From JACMQW01 sp964536965 (GTDB taxonomy: Bacteria > Bdellovibrionota > UBA1018), in assembly GCA_964536965.1 (NCBI GenBank), contig CAZIAL010000009.1, positions 1 through 64,000 on the forward strand: a DNA stretch of 64,000 nt. The letters run 5' to 3'. Below are positions 26,907 to 36,374 of the stretch, one piece after another (positions within the stretch are counted from its first letter, which is position 1; each line of letters begins with the position of its first letter). A program made the translations under genes and the position numbers. Below the pieces are notes generated by a model. The model was not told where the DNA came from. It was given only the letters and a program-made list of their open reading frames with translations, and did no database searches.

Positions 26907-27907
26907 GTAAAAAGCGGGAACGGGAATACACGCCTGAAGAAGCGATCGCGCTAACGCTGAACGAGGTGACGCCCCACTGGTACCGCTCCCACCCGCTCCT
27001 CGTCGGCGTGGACTTGCAAGACCGTAGCTATCCCCAGCCCCTGGACCCGGCCATCCAGTCAGGGATCTGGGTCTTTTTTTTCTGCTCGTCGACGAGTCCC
27101 GTTTTTGTTCAGGTCCTCGCGCGCTACCGCGCCTGGGTGAAACGCTTTCGTAGTCTCGGCGTCCAATTCATCTTCGGTTTTCGCGGCCATTACGCCTACT
27201 TCTCGGAGCGAAAGGCGATCGAAGCCTGGCTGAAAGAAACCGATCTTTCCACGATCGCGGTTTGCGACCGGAATGGCGCGCTCGCGAAAGCCTTTGGCGC
27301 CGGGGGTGAGCCGGGGGTGGCGATTCTCCATGACGGAAAAATCCATTTCAGCGCGGCAGGACCGGATTGGATGATCGGCGCAGAAGCGAGTCTGCATGCG
27401 CTGCTTCGGGAAAGTTCGCCCGGGCTTCCGTTATGGCCGCCGTTCGTGCCGATTCCGGATCAGCTCCAGACGACGGATCGATGGTTTCTGCGTGCCGACG
27501 CCAAGGCCATCGAGAATCGGTCAGTCGAGCTTCACGGACAATGGTCGATCGACGAAGACCGGATCTTCACCCGCGATCCGTCGGCGGAGCTCCATTTTCA
27601 GGCCCCGGCCTCGAGCGTGAGTATCGTCGCGCGGAGTCTGAGCGAAGAAGGAGATCCCACGCGGATTCGTTTCGACTCCGATGGCGCGTCCTTTTCAGAC
27701 GCTTTCGGAGGGGTGGATTTTTCAGTCGATGACGAGGGAAATTCGTGCACCCTGCTCGGCGGACCTCGCGCTTACGCCGTCCTAAGGAATCTTCCACCGC
27801 GACTCCGGAAACTTCGTTTCCGGTTTCCGTTCGCGAAAATCAGCGCGGTCGGAATTTACGGGCTCGAATTCGCCGACGTCACGACTCCGACGTCGGTTTC
27901 GCCCTGA
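26903..27907 (+). CDS. Thioredoxin-fold protein without CxxC, with C-terminal beta domain
   Basis: The 334-residue protein starts at an ATG overlapping the MFS stop (ATGA). Residues about 50-170 read as a peroxiredoxin/thioredoxin-like domain (GIWVFFFCSSTSPVFVQVLARYRAWVKRF, then EPGVAILHDGKIHFSAAG). The usual CxxC or peroxidatic site is missing; only Cys in FFCSSTSP and VCDRN remain. The C-terminal 140 residues are beta-rich (ELHFQAPASSVSIVARS) and resemble the domain after thioredoxin in DipZ-like proteins. No signal peptide is seen. It is presumably not a disulfide oxidoreductase. It overlaps convergent queG by 29 bases. Confidence 0.6.
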   Translation: MSKKREREYTPEEAIALTLNEVTPHWYRSHPLLVGVDLQDRSYPQPLDPAIQSGIWVFFFCSSTSPVFVQVLARYRAWVKRFRSLGVQFIFGFRGHYAYFSERKAIEAWLKETDLSTIAVCDRNGALAKAFGAGGEPGVAILHDGKIHFSAAGPDWMIGAEASLHALLRESSPGLPLWPPFVPIPDQLQTTDRWFLRADAKAIENRSVELHGQWSIDEDRIFTRDPSAELHFQAPASSVSIVARSLSEEGDPTRIRFDSDGASFSDAFGGVDFSVDDEGNSCTLLGGPRAYAVLRNLPPRLRKLRFRFPFAKISAVGIYGLEFADVTTPTSVSP

Positions 27908-28898
27908 GGGAGTTTTGTTTCGCCTGCGCGAGGTTTCTCGCCATTTCGGGAAACTTAATTCGTTTTAGGGCCGAATCGGAGATGCGGTCCTGGTACTCCG
28001 TCTCCGTTTCGCTTTCGAGTCGGCCCCAGTCGGTGATGAGCGCGGAATCACGGACATCGGTCGGCCAGGTTTCGTCGAGGCGAACCGGCTTTCGATTGTA
28101 TGGACAGACTTCCTGACAGATGTCACATCCCGCGATCCAGGTTCCCATCTTCATCGGTAGCGTCGGATCCGGAGGAGTCCAGGGACCGCGCTTCTCGAGC
28201 GTGAGGTAGGCGATGCATTTTCGAGCGTCGAGCAGACCGGGCGAGATCAGGGCGGAAGTCGGACAACCCTCGAGGCAAGCCGAGCAATTTCCGCAGTAGT
28301 TTTTCAGCGGCGCGGGTTTTCGCCCGGTTTTTCGGTCCAGCAAGACGACGCCGAGAAAAAGGTAACTCCCGAGCTGCGGATGGATAAGGAGGGAGTTTTT
28401 ACCGATCCAGCCGAGTCCGCAGAGCGCGGCCCAGGAACGTTCGAGTACCGCGCTGGTATCGACGCAGATTTTCCACTTCGGGGCATCCGGGCCGCCGGGG
28501 AATCGTTTTCCGGACCAGCTCGCGAGCGCCGTTTCCATCCGCTCGGGAAGCACGCGGTGATAGTCCGGTCCCTCGAGGTATCGCGCGTATCGTGGACCGA
28601 TGGTGGTTTCCGTGCTTGGATGCCGGCGGTAGGGAATCGCTACGGCCCAGACGGACTCGGTCGGCGGGAAAACGATCCGTGGATCGAGACGGCGATCGAG
28701 TCCGCGCTCGAGATATCCCATTTCCCCGTGGAAGCCGGCGGCGATCCATTCGCAGTAGCGCGCTCCATGAGGGGCGAATTCATCGCGAGCGAGGTCCAGG
28801 TCCACGGCACCCGCAAGGGGGAATCCGACGCTCCGGAGTTCTTCGAGAAGCCCTTCGGTCTCTTCGAAACCTAGCTCAGGCAGTCTCGCGGTAGGCAC
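27879..28898 (-). CDS. queG: Epoxyqueuosine reductase
   Basis: QueG is a cobalamin- and iron-sulfur-dependent enzyme making queuosine from epoxyqueuosine in tRNA anticodons. Two ferredoxin-type 4Fe-4S clusters are plain: CGNCSACLEGCPTSAL and CDICQEVCPYNR. The upstream KICVDTSAVLERSWAALCGLGWIGKNSLLI block is the catalytic core. At 339 residues it is the short form without the HEAT-repeat tail. Its start overlaps the rhodanese gene by 23 bases, and it ends the operon with yajQ and rimO. Confidence 0.95.
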   Translation of the reverse strand: MPTARLPELGFEETEGLLEELRSVGFPLAGAVDLDLARDEFAPHGARYCEWIAAGFHGEMGYLERGLDRRLDPRIVFPPTESVWAVAIPYRRHPSTETTIGPRYARYLEGPDYHRVLPERMETALASWSGKRFPGGPDAPKWKICVDTSAVLERSWAALCGLGWIGKNSLLIHPQLGSYLFLGVVLLDRKTGRKPAPLKNYCGNCSACLEGCPTSALISPGLLDARKCIAYLTLEKRGPWTPPDPTLPMKMGTWIAGCDICQEVCPYNRKPVRLDETWPTDVRDSALITDWGRLESETETEYQDRISDSALKRIKFPEMARNLAQAKQNSLRAKPTSES

Positions 28899-29181
28899 TG
28901 AGTCCTCCCTCGAGTGAACGCAGTTTCGTGAAGCCTAGACTGCGCAAGCCCATCAGGGCGTGCATCGAACGAACTCCGTGCGCGCAGTAAATGACGATAT
29001 CCGCCTGTGGGTCGAGCTCGCGCGCTCGCGACGAAAGTTCGCCCAGCGGGATGAGTTTACTGCCTTCGAGGTGATCCTCGGCGAATTCCTCGGGTTCTCG
29101 CACATCGAGGAGAAGGATCGATTTCGGTCGTTCGGCCAAGATCGAGCGCAGTTCCGTGGAATCGATGATCATGTCGTTCAT
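28876..29181 (-). CDS. Single-domain rhodanese (sulfurtransferase)
   Basis: At 101 residues this is a GlpE-like one-domain rhodanese. It shows LLLDVREPEEFAEDHLEGSKLIPLGEL and the active-site loop CAHGVRS, with the catalytic Cys about residue 67. It would carry persulfide sulfur. The setting between rimO (a methylthiolating enzyme) and queG suggests sulfur delivery to RNA or ribosomal modification, but that is inference. It overlaps the rimO stop by ATGA. Confidence 0.92.
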   Translation of the reverse strand: MNDMIIDSTELRSILAERPKSILLLDVREPEEFAEDHLEGSKLIPLGELSSRARELDPQADIVIYCAHGVRSMHALMGLRSLGFTKLRSLEGGLSAYRETA

Positions 29182-30704
29182 AGAGAAGAGGCGTCCAATG
29201 CGTTTTCGGCCAACGTTTCCGGACGGCGTTCCGCAGGGACCGAGGTCTTCAGGCCCGCAACGGCGGATTCCTGGATCGACATGCCCCGCGAAAGGATGCG
29301 CAATGCTTTTCCCACGAGGTCATGGGGCATGGCCTCCACGATCTCGACTTCGACGAAGTCGCCCGGGCGGAGTGTTTCCGCCTCGAACCCGAGGTAGCTC
29401 AGGTCGTTGATCAGCACGCGTCCGTCGATTTCGGCCGCCTGGGTCGGCATGCGGCCCTGGAGAAGCAGCTCCGTCTCGTCCGAAGTGCCTTCGAGAAGAA
29501 TCGATATCTTCTGGCCGATGTACTTTTCATTCCGCGCCGCGGCCTGCTTCTGGAGCATGGCCGTCAGTAGTTTCGAGCGCCGCCGCTTGGTGGCCGCGTG
29601 GATCTGCCCGTCCATCGTGCCGGCTTTCGTACCTTCTTCTTTCGAGAAGCGGAAGACGCCGACATGATCGAGGTTCAGTCGTTCGAGATCCTGGTAGAGC
29701 TCCTCGAACTCGGCCTCGGTTTCGCCTGGGAACCCGACGATCATCGAAGTTCGAAAGACGATCCCGGGAATCCGCTCGCGCAATTTCTCGATCAGCGAAA
29801 AGAGTTTCGCCTTCGTCAGTCGCCGATTCATCGAGCGGAGGACGCGGTCATTCGTGTGCTGGATCGGCATATCCAGGTATTTCACGATTTTCGGCTCGCG
29901 CGCGATGACTTCGATCAACTCATCGGAGAATTGATCGGGATAGACGTAATGCAGGCGAATCCATTCGATTCCGTCGATCCGGCAAAGCTCGGGGAGGAGG
30001 GTCTCGAGGCGATCCTGGTACTTTCCGTCGATTCCGTAATGGGTCAGATCCTGGGCGACGAGATTCAGTTCGCGGACGCCCTGGGAAGCGAGGCGCTTCG
30101 CCTCGATGACGAGGGATTCGGTCGTGCGCGAACGAACGTCGCCCCGAAGGGTCGGGATGATGCAAAAGGCGCAGCGGCGATTGCAACCCTCGGAAAGCTT
30201 CAAGAATGCCGAGTAGATCGGCCCCGTGTGCATCCGTGGATCGGTGTCCGAATGGATGAATGCCGGTTGGTCGATGTAGGATCGCTTCGGCAGCGGCGCG
30301 CCGAGTTCGCGCGCCTTGCCATGGGCATCGAGAAGTTCCGTTACCCGGTGATACTGGCCGGTACCGATGAACAGATCGACTTCGGGCATCTCCGCTTCGA
30401 GCTGTTTATGGTAGCGCTGCGGGAGGCAGCCGGAAGCGACGAGCACTTTGCATTTGGCCGTCTCTTTCAGATCCGACATTTCGAGAATCGTTTCGATCGA
30501 CTCCTCTTTCGAGGCTTCGATGAAGGAGCAGGTATTTACGATGATCACTTCCGCGTCTTCCGGCGTCTGGGTGATCGAGTAGCGGTCTTTCGTCAGCATG
30601 CCGAGCATGACCTGCGAATCGACGAGGTTCTTAGGGCACCCGAGCGAAACGAAATAGACCGGCGACTTCGCGGTAACTGTGGAAACGGATTCAGAATTCA
30701 TCAT
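29178..30704 (-). CDS. rimO: Ribosomal protein S12 methylthiotransferase
   Basis: A radical-SAM enzyme adding a methylthio group to an aspartate of ribosomal protein S12. It has the N-terminal UPF0004 domain (FVSLGCPKNLVDSQVMLGML), the radical-SAM core with CNRRCAFCIIPTLRG (three cysteines), and a C-terminal TRAM domain. The CPKNLVDSE-like opening favours RimO over the tRNA enzyme MiaB. At 508 residues it is longer than usual because of a roughly 45-residue tail. Two adjacent ATGs exist; the first overlaps the yajQ stop by one base. Confidence 0.94.
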   Translation of the reverse strand: MMNSESVSTVTAKSPVYFVSLGCPKNLVDSQVMLGMLTKDRYSITQTPEDAEVIIVNTCSFIEASKEESIETILEMSDLKETAKCKVLVASGCLPQRYHKQLEAEMPEVDLFIGTGQYHRVTELLDAHGKARELGAPLPKRSYIDQPAFIHSDTDPRMHTGPIYSAFLKLSEGCNRRCAFCIIPTLRGDVRSRTTESLVIEAKRLASQGVRELNLVAQDLTHYGIDGKYQDRLETLLPELCRIDGIEWIRLHYVYPDQFSDELIEVIAREPKIVKYLDMPIQHTNDRVLRSMNRRLTKAKLFSLIEKLRERIPGIVFRTSMIVGFPGETEAEFEELYQDLERLNLDHVGVFRFSKEEGTKAGTMDGQIHAATKRRRSKLLTAMLQKQAAARNEKYIGQKISILLEGTSDETELLLQGRMPTQAAEIDGRVLINDLSYLGFEAETLRPGDFVEVEIVEAMPHDLVGKALRILSRGMSIQESAVAGLKTSVPAERRPETLAENALDASSL

Positions 30705-31201
30705 TAATCCCGGAAGTTTCCGAAGTTCATCGCGACCTTGAGCTGATCTTGATTCGCTTTCAGATGCGCGATCGCCGACTGGAGATCATCGCGGTTTTTG
30801 CCGGTGACCCGGACCTGTTCGTCTTGGATCTGGGCCTGGACTTTCAGTTTCGACTCCTTGATGGAGGCGACGATTTCTTTCCCTTTTTCTTTCGGAATAC
30901 CGGCCATCACCACCACGAGCTGACGGACGCTGCCACCGAACGCAGGCTCGGCGTCCTTGTATTCGAAAGCCATGAGCGAGATTCCGCGTTTCACGAGCTT
31001 GGACTTGAAAATGTCCTTCATCGCGTCGAGCTTCGCCTCTTCGCTGACCCAGAGCGTGAGCGTTTTAGCCTTCGGGTCGACCTTCAGTTCGGTTTTCACG
31101 CCCTTGAAGTCGTAACGAGACAGCAGTTCCTTGTTCGTCTGGTTGACGGCGTTATCGAGTTCTTGCCAGTCCATTTCGGACGAAACGTCAAACGAAGGCA
31201 T
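30704..31201 (-). CDS. yajQ: YajQ-family nucleotide-binding protein
   Basis: The 165-residue protein opens MPSFDVSSEMDWQELDNAVNQTNKEL, the hallmark of the UPF0234/YajQ family, and contains two ferredoxin-like half-domains. Homologues bind cyclic di-GMP or RNA and affect virulence gene expression in xanthomonads; the role here is unknown. The ATG at 31201 is preferred over the longer open frame because an AAGGA site precedes it and the family starts there. Confidence 0.93.
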   Translation of the reverse strand: MPSFDVSSEMDWQELDNAVNQTNKELLSRYDFKGVKTELKVDPKAKTLTLWVSEEAKLDAMKDIFKSKLVKRGISLMAFEYKDAEPAFGGSVRQLVVVMAGIPKEKGKEIVASIKESKLKVQAQIQDEQVRVTGKNRDDLQSAIAHLKANQDQLKVAMNFGNFRD

Positions 31202-31218
31202 CGGTCGGATTCCTTGGA

Positions 31219-31671
31219 TTAGGTGTTGTAGTCGATATCGAACGTCAGGAGGTAGCCGTCCGTCAGGTAGAGGCGCACGCGGACATAGCTGCAGTACTCG
31301 GATTCCGTGCAACGTTCCGGGTGCGGAGCGATGGCCATCATGCCGTTGAATTTACGGGATTCGCCGAGCGCCTGGATTTCACGCAGCACTTCCCACTGTC
31401 CGTCGTGTTCGACGGCGAACGCGCTTTCGATCGCATCGTAAATGTCGCCTCGGTTGAAGAGTGGAAGCTGATCGTCGCCGATGTCCGAGAGAAATTCGCG
31501 GACCGCGCGATTATACTGATAGCTGCCGACGTTATACTTTTCGACATAGCAGCCCCCGTTGCCGGCGACCTCGCTACAAGCATCGATAAAACGATCGTAG
31601 GGAGTCGATGCGAGCGCGGAACCGGAAACGAAGAGACCCATCACGAGCACGGAACGAAGGATGGAACGCAT
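31219..31671 (-). CDS. Small exported protein, unknown function
   Basis: The 150-residue product has a clear signal peptide (cleavage after ALA, about residue 21). The mature part has four cysteines in CSEVAGNGGC and CTESEYC, which could form two disulfides. I recognise no family. It is first after a near-consensus promoter and has an AAGGGG ribosome site, so it is probably well expressed. The yajQ-rimO-rhodanese-queG genes follow on the same strand after a short gap. Confidence 0.75.
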   Translation of the reverse strand: MRSILRSVLVMGLFVSGSALASTPYDRFIDACSEVAGNGGCYVEKYNVGSYQYNRAVREFLSDIGDDQLPLFNRGDIYDAIESAFAVEHDGQWEVLREIQALGESRKFNGMMAIAPHPERCTESEYCSYVRVRLYLTDGYLLTFDIDYNT

Positions 31672-31714
31672 AAATACCCCTTAAAGTGGAAAGACCCCGG
31701 CTTGAAGTCCGCCA

Positions 31715-31743
31715 TATATAGGAGAAACAGCGCGACATGTCAA
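31715..31743 (-). promoter_or_regulatory. Near-consensus sigma-70 promoter
   Basis: Read leftward, TTGACA (31743-31738), exactly 17 bases, then TATATA (31720-31715). The start codon of the small exported protein follows 43 bases after the -10. It is the strongest promoter-like sequence I saw in the window and probably drives the small exported protein through queG. Confidence 0.75.
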
Positions 31744-31823
31744 TTTATGCGGAACCGGTCGCGTCCTCGGAATTAGTGAAGTGATTTCAAGCCATTAGGG
31801 TGGGCGCGGGTCCGCTTGCGATT

Positions 31824-32525
31824 CTATTCGCGGACGACGTCGGTCCCGGGCGGGGTGACGAATTTAAAGAAAGCGTCGCTCATTTTGCCGGCCAGTTTCA
31901 CTTTCGTGAGCGAGATCTCGGTTTTGTTTCCCCCACTATGTTCGAGTTTGAGCCGTTCGATGGTTTTCTCGGTGGGGTTAATTTCGATTTCGGCGTGTTT
32001 CACGCTGCCCGCGATACCCGATTGCGGAATCATCTCGAATCGAACGGGAGAGATTTTCTTGATTTGGACGCCGCGGATTTTCGAAAAGGCCCCGGCGAGG
32101 AGGTGGTTCGCGAGTTCGGACTGGACCTCGGTCGTCTTCCGCTCGATGACTTGGCCGCGTTCTCCCGCTTCGAAGGGCGGCGTATAGAACCAAAAGCGAC
32201 GACCATCGGAGACGAGAAGGTTTTTGTCCGGCGAAAGGGTTTCCCATCGAAACTGGTTCGGATGCCGAATCATCAGAACGCCTTTCGATTGTTTCTTTGC
32301 TCCCGTCAGTTTTACTTCGTCCTTCTGCGCGAACTCCGCTTCGAGCGTTTTCGCCGCGAGATACTTTTTCTCGATCGCGAGCAGTTCGGCAGGAACTGAA
32401 ACCTTCGCCGCGGGTTCGGCGGCTGGATATGTTTTCGCCTTTGGCTTCGCCTTGGGTTTCGCCGCGAAGGCGGAGACGGAGCCGATACACAGAAAAATCG
32501 CAAGGACGCGGAGGGCGGTACTCAT
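31824..32525 (-). CDS. lolA: Outer-membrane lipoprotein carrier protein
   Basis: LolA ferries lipoproteins across the periplasm from LolCDE to the outer membrane. The 233-residue precursor has a signal peptide, a short Lys/Pro/Ala-rich linker, and the LolA beta-barrel core. The core shows KTLEAEFAQKDEVKLTG, KGVLMIRHPNQFRWET and SDGRRFWFYTPPFEAGERGQV. It lies 46 bases downstream of smc on the same strand. Confidence 0.9.
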   Translation of the reverse strand: MSTALRVLAIFLCIGSVSAFAAKPKAKPKAKTYPAAEPAAKVSVPAELLAIEKKYLAAKTLEAEFAQKDEVKLTGAKKQSKGVLMIRHPNQFRWETLSPDKNLLVSDGRRFWFYTPPFEAGERGQVIERKTTEVQSELANHLLAGAFSKIRGVQIKKISPVRFEMIPQSGIAGSVKHAEIEINPTEKTIERLKLEHSGGNKTEISLTKVKLAGKMSDAFFKFVTPPGTDVVRE

Positions 32526-32571
32526 GTCCCTATTCTAGCCGATGCGCGGGCATCGGCCTAGACCTTCGATT

Positions 32572-35500
32572 TTAATGCAGTTCGATCGAAACCATCTTAG
32601 AAACGCCGGGCTCTTCCATCGTCACGCCGTAGAGCGTGTCGTTCAGCTCCATGGTCTTTTTATTGTGCGTGATGATGATGAACTGGGATTTCGAAGACAT
32701 TTCGCGGAGAAGCGCGTTGAATTTCCCGATATTCGCGTCGTCAAGCGGAGCGTCGACTTCGTCGAGAATACAGAACGGGGAAGGCTTCACCATGAAGATC
32801 GCGAAAATGAGCGAGACGGCCGTCAAAGCCTTTTCGCCCCCGGAGAGGAGTCCGATATTCACGACCTTTTTTCCCGGAGGCTGCGCGAGGATGTCGATCC
32901 CAGCTTCGAGGATGTCGTTCGAGCCTTCCGGATAGACGAGCGAGAGCTTCGACTGTCCGCCGCCGAAAATGATCGGGAAGAGGCGCTCGAAACGATCGGC
33001 GATCGCGTCGTACGCTTTCCGAAAACGTTCTTCGGAGGTTTTGTTGATGTGTTCGATCGCCTCGTTCAGATCGTCGATCGACTTCAGAAGGTCGGTCTTC
33101 TCCGTCATCAGGTAATCGAAGCGTTTTTTCTTCTCTTCGTATTCCTCGACCGCGGTCGGGTTCACGTCGCCGAGTCGGCGGATTTTCTCTCGCAGACGCT
33201 CGACTTCCTCGGACAAAATCTGCTCTTCTTCGGAGCTCATCTCGATCGTGACGACCGGATCGTCCATTTCGTCCTGGATCGGGGAAACGGCCGGGGCCTC
33301 AAGGCATCCGGGTCCGTACTTCTCTTCCAGATTCTGGATCAGGTGGGAGAGGTCGCCGGTCATGCGTTCGATATCGATCGAGTGCTGGTTCACCGCCGAA
33401 GTCTTCGCATCGCCTTCGGAATGGAGTTCCTTAATCCGGTCGAGCGCGCCGTTCACTTTCGCGGAAACGATTTCCAGGCGATCTTTCAGTCCCGAAAGTT
33501 CTTCGCGCTTTCCGGCCAGGGCGAGGGTCAGTTCTTCGATGCGAACGACGAACTCCTCGTCTCCACCGCTGTGTTCTTCGTTCTCGTTCGTCGCGCGATC
33601 GAGCTGGCGAGTCACGTCTCCGAGTCGGCGTTCGCGGTCGCGGATCAGGCCGAGTCCTGCCTCGAGTTCGCGTTTCACCGAATTCGCGCGCTCACGCAAT
33701 CCGGCCTCTTGGATCTTCAGGACGGAGAGCGCCTCTTCGGATTCACGAAGTTTCGCTTCGAGCGTCTCGAGCGTCCTTTCGCCCATCTCGATTCGGGCTT
33801 CGAGAGAAGAGCGTGCGTCGAGAATGGATTTCATCTCGCTCGCGGAAGCCTCTTTCTCATAAACGGCTTCGGAAGCTTCGTTCCGCATCTCTTCGAGTTC
33901 GTACGCGACGAGTTCCTGGTTCGCGGTCACGTCCGCGAGCTGACGGCTCGAAGTCTGGACATCGCGTTCGAGCGTGGCGGCCTCGATTTCAGCCGCTTGG
34001 AGCGCTTCGCGGGCCGCCGCGAGCGCAGACCGGGAGGATTCGAGCTCGATCGTCAGTGTTTCCACCGCGGTTTCGTAACCGCCGAACGCCACTTCGAGAG
34101 TGGCAACTTCCGCGATCAGCGCTTCGATACTTTTCTTCCGACCCAGGAGCGAGGCCGAACGATCGTTCTGGACCGCGCCGCCGCGAAGGACGCCATCCCC
34201 GTCGAAGGCGCTTCCGTCGCGGGCGACGATCGAGAAACCGGAGAGAGACGATGCGGAATTCGCCGAAAGAAAGTCCGCCAGCGGATCCATCGAATCGACG
34301 ACGAGCGTATGTTCGAGCATACGAATCGCCGCCTGGGCCGTCGACCCTTCAAGCTTCGAATTCGGTTTCACGAAATGGGAAAGGATTCCCGCGACCGAGA
34401 ATCCGGCGTTCTCCAGCAGGCTCTGGACGGAGCCCGTAGCGGCCGGCGACACGCGAGCGCCTTCGCCCGCGATCAGAATTCCGGCGCGACCCTGGGAGCC
34501 GCTGGCGAGCGCGCGAAGCGCCTCGATCGCGGATGCAGCGTCGTGGGTCACGAGGGTTTCGAGTTTGCCTTCGAGGTAACCCTCGACGGCGGACTCAAAA
34601 CCGGCCTGGATGTCCAGTCCTTCGGCGAGTGCGCGAAGAGTGGAGTCCTTACCATTTTCTTTCGCCCAGTCGAGAATCGAGCGCGGTCCATCGCCATAAC
34701 CTTCGAGCGCGGCCGAAAGTTCTTCGAGAGACTGGAGTTTCGAACGTTGTTTCATGAGCGCGCGATTCGCTTCTTCATGATCGCGGCGCGCGGTTTTCAG
34801 GGCCGCTTCCTTTTCGTTCACATCCGAAAGCGCGGCCTGCACCGCAGCCTGTCGCAAGGATTTCGTTTCGCGCGCGGAAACGACGGCCGTCTGGCTACGT
34901 TCGGCTTCTTCGCGCGCGGCTTCGACGCGTGCTTCGAGCGCGGTGGCCTGGACGCCGAGGCGTTCGATCTGCGCGTTCGCGGAAAGGGCTTTCGACTCGA
35001 GCGCGGCGATCCGTGCGGCGAGATCGGAGGATTTCGCGATCCCGGTCATGAGTTCGCGTTTGGTGGCGTCGAGGCTGCGGCGCGCGTCTTCGGTCTGCGC
35101 GCGTTCGGTCCGAACGGACTCTTCGCGCTCGGAAACGCGTTCGGCGGCCGCGGAGAATTCCGCGGCGGCGTTCTCATTCTCCGATTCCAGTCCGGAGATT
35201 TTTTCCTTTTCGGTCGCGATCGCGACTTCGAGGTCCGCTTTTTCGGCGGTGAGTGACTCAAGCTGGGTCGAGAGGTCGGACTGACGGCGGCGGGAAAGAT
35301 CGAGCGACGATTGCGCGCGAGTGAGCTCAGCGGATTTTTCCGAGATCTCGGATTGAAGCGATTCGGCCGCTTTAGAAAGGGTCAGCTGCTCGATCCGGTC
35401 GGATTCGATCGACGTCTCGGCGGAGGCGAGTCCCGCTTTCAGTCCGGCGAGTTCCTGCTCGAGGGATTCGCGTTTCGCCTTCAGTTCCTCGAGACGGCCG

Positions 35501-36255
35501 CGAAGAACGCGATTCTTCCGGCGTCCCCAGGTCATTTCCTTTTCGAGGAGTTCGTCTTTGTGTTTCTTGTACTGCGAAGCTTTCTGGGCCTGGCGCTCGA
35601 GCGAGTTCAGCGTGCGCTCAATCTCGGAGATGACGTCGTTCAGTCGCGAAAGGTTGGCTTGCGCCGATTCCATCTTCCGAAGTGATTCTTTTTTGCGGGC
35701 CTTGTATTTCGCGATCCCGGCGGCTTCTTCGATCAGCACGCGGCGGTCTTCGGGTTTCGCATTCACGATCTTCTGGATCTCGCCCTGGGCGATGATCGAG
35801 TAACCTTTGGCGCCGACCCCGGTATCCATGAAAAGTTCATGGATATCTTTCAGGCGCGCCTGGACGCCGTTGATGAGGTATTCGCCTTCGCCTCCGCGAT
35901 AGACGCGACGAGTGACCGCGATCTCTTTCGTGCGTAGATGGAGCGGGAGGTCTTTCATGGAGGCGCCCGATGGGGCGCTTCCGGTGTCGACGAAGTCGGT
36001 TTCGAGGACGAGGGTCGCCTCGGCAATTCCGGAGGCCGCGTATTTCGAGGAGCCATTAAAAATCAGGTCTTCCGAGCCGCCCGCGCGGATATGTTTATGG
36101 GACTGCTCACCCATGACCCAGAAGAAGGCGTCGACGATGTTGGATTTACCGCAGCCGTTGGGTCCGACAATACCGGTGATATTATGGTCGAAATGGACCA
36201 CGGTCTTGTCCTTAAAGGACTTAAATCCCTGAACTTCCAATCGCTTAACGCGCAT
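32572..36255 (-). CDS. smc: Chromosome segregation ATPase SMC
   Basis: At 1227 residues this is a full SMC protein that, with ScpAB, organises the nucleoid. The N-terminal Walker A is GIVGPNGCGKSNIVDA. Two long coiled coils flank a hinge (about residues 520-670, YGDGPRSILDW and the SLSGFSIVARDG region). The C-terminal head has the ABC signature LLSGGEKALTAVSL and Walker B FCILDEVDAPLDDAN. A GGGGGAA site lies just before the ATG. The antisense frame is open over long stretches, which I treat as a composition artefact. Confidence 0.97.
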   Translation of the reverse strand: MRVKRLEVQGFKSFKDKTVVHFDHNITGIVGPNGCGKSNIVDAFFWVMGEQSHKHIRAGGSEDLIFNGSSKYAASGIAEATLVLETDFVDTGSAPSGASMKDLPLHLRTKEIAVTRRVYRGGEGEYLINGVQARLKDIHELFMDTGVGAKGYSIIAQGEIQKIVNAKPEDRRVLIEEAAGIAKYKARKKESLRKMESAQANLSRLNDVISEIERTLNSLERQAQKASQYKKHKDELLEKEMTWGRRKNRVLRGRLEELKAKRESLEQELAGLKAGLASAETSIESDRIEQLTLSKAAESLQSEISEKSAELTRAQSSLDLSRRRQSDLSTQLESLTAEKADLEVAIATEKEKISGLESENENAAAEFSAAAERVSEREESVRTERAQTEDARRSLDATKRELMTGIAKSSDLAARIAALESKALSANAQIERLGVQATALEARVEAAREEAERSQTAVVSARETKSLRQAAVQAALSDVNEKEAALKTARRDHEEANRALMKQRSKLQSLEELSAALEGYGDGPRSILDWAKENGKDSTLRALAEGLDIQAGFESAVEGYLEGKLETLVTHDAASAIEALRALASGSQGRAGILIAGEGARVSPAATGSVQSLLENAGFSVAGILSHFVKPNSKLEGSTAQAAIRMLEHTLVVDSMDPLADFLSANSASSLSGFSIVARDGSAFDGDGVLRGGAVQNDRSASLLGRKKSIEALIAEVATLEVAFGGYETAVETLTIELESSRSALAAAREALQAAEIEAATLERDVQTSSRQLADVTANQELVAYELEEMRNEASEAVYEKEASASEMKSILDARSSLEARIEMGERTLETLEAKLRESEEALSVLKIQEAGLRERANSVKRELEAGLGLIRDRERRLGDVTRQLDRATNENEEHSGGDEEFVVRIEELTLALAGKREELSGLKDRLEIVSAKVNGALDRIKELHSEGDAKTSAVNQHSIDIERMTGDLSHLIQNLEEKYGPGCLEAPAVSPIQDEMDDPVVTIEMSSEEEQILSEEVERLREKIRRLGDVNPTAVEEYEEKKKRFDYLMTEKTDLLKSIDDLNEAIEHINKTSEERFRKAYDAIADRFERLFPIIFGGGQSKLSLVYPEGSNDILEAGIDILAQPPGKKVVNIGLLSGGEKALTAVSLIFAIFMVKPSPFCILDEVDAPLDDANIGKFNALLREMSSKSQFIIITHNKKTMELNDTLYGVTMEEPGVSKMVSIELH

Positions 36256-36374
36256 CTCGGTATTCCCCCACAGTCGCAGTCAGTTATTCGTTGTTCACCG
36301 TACCAAAGGAAGGTGGATTTGCAAGGTGAGGGGGGTCGAAAAGTTGACGGGCAAGAGTCTGATGCAACGCGTAT

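Noticed and set aside
32542..35256. 904-codon open frame antisense to smc
   Set aside because: Arises from G+C-rich codon bias of smc; low-complexity Arg/Phe-rich product, no family, no ribosome site. smc has full catalytic motifs.
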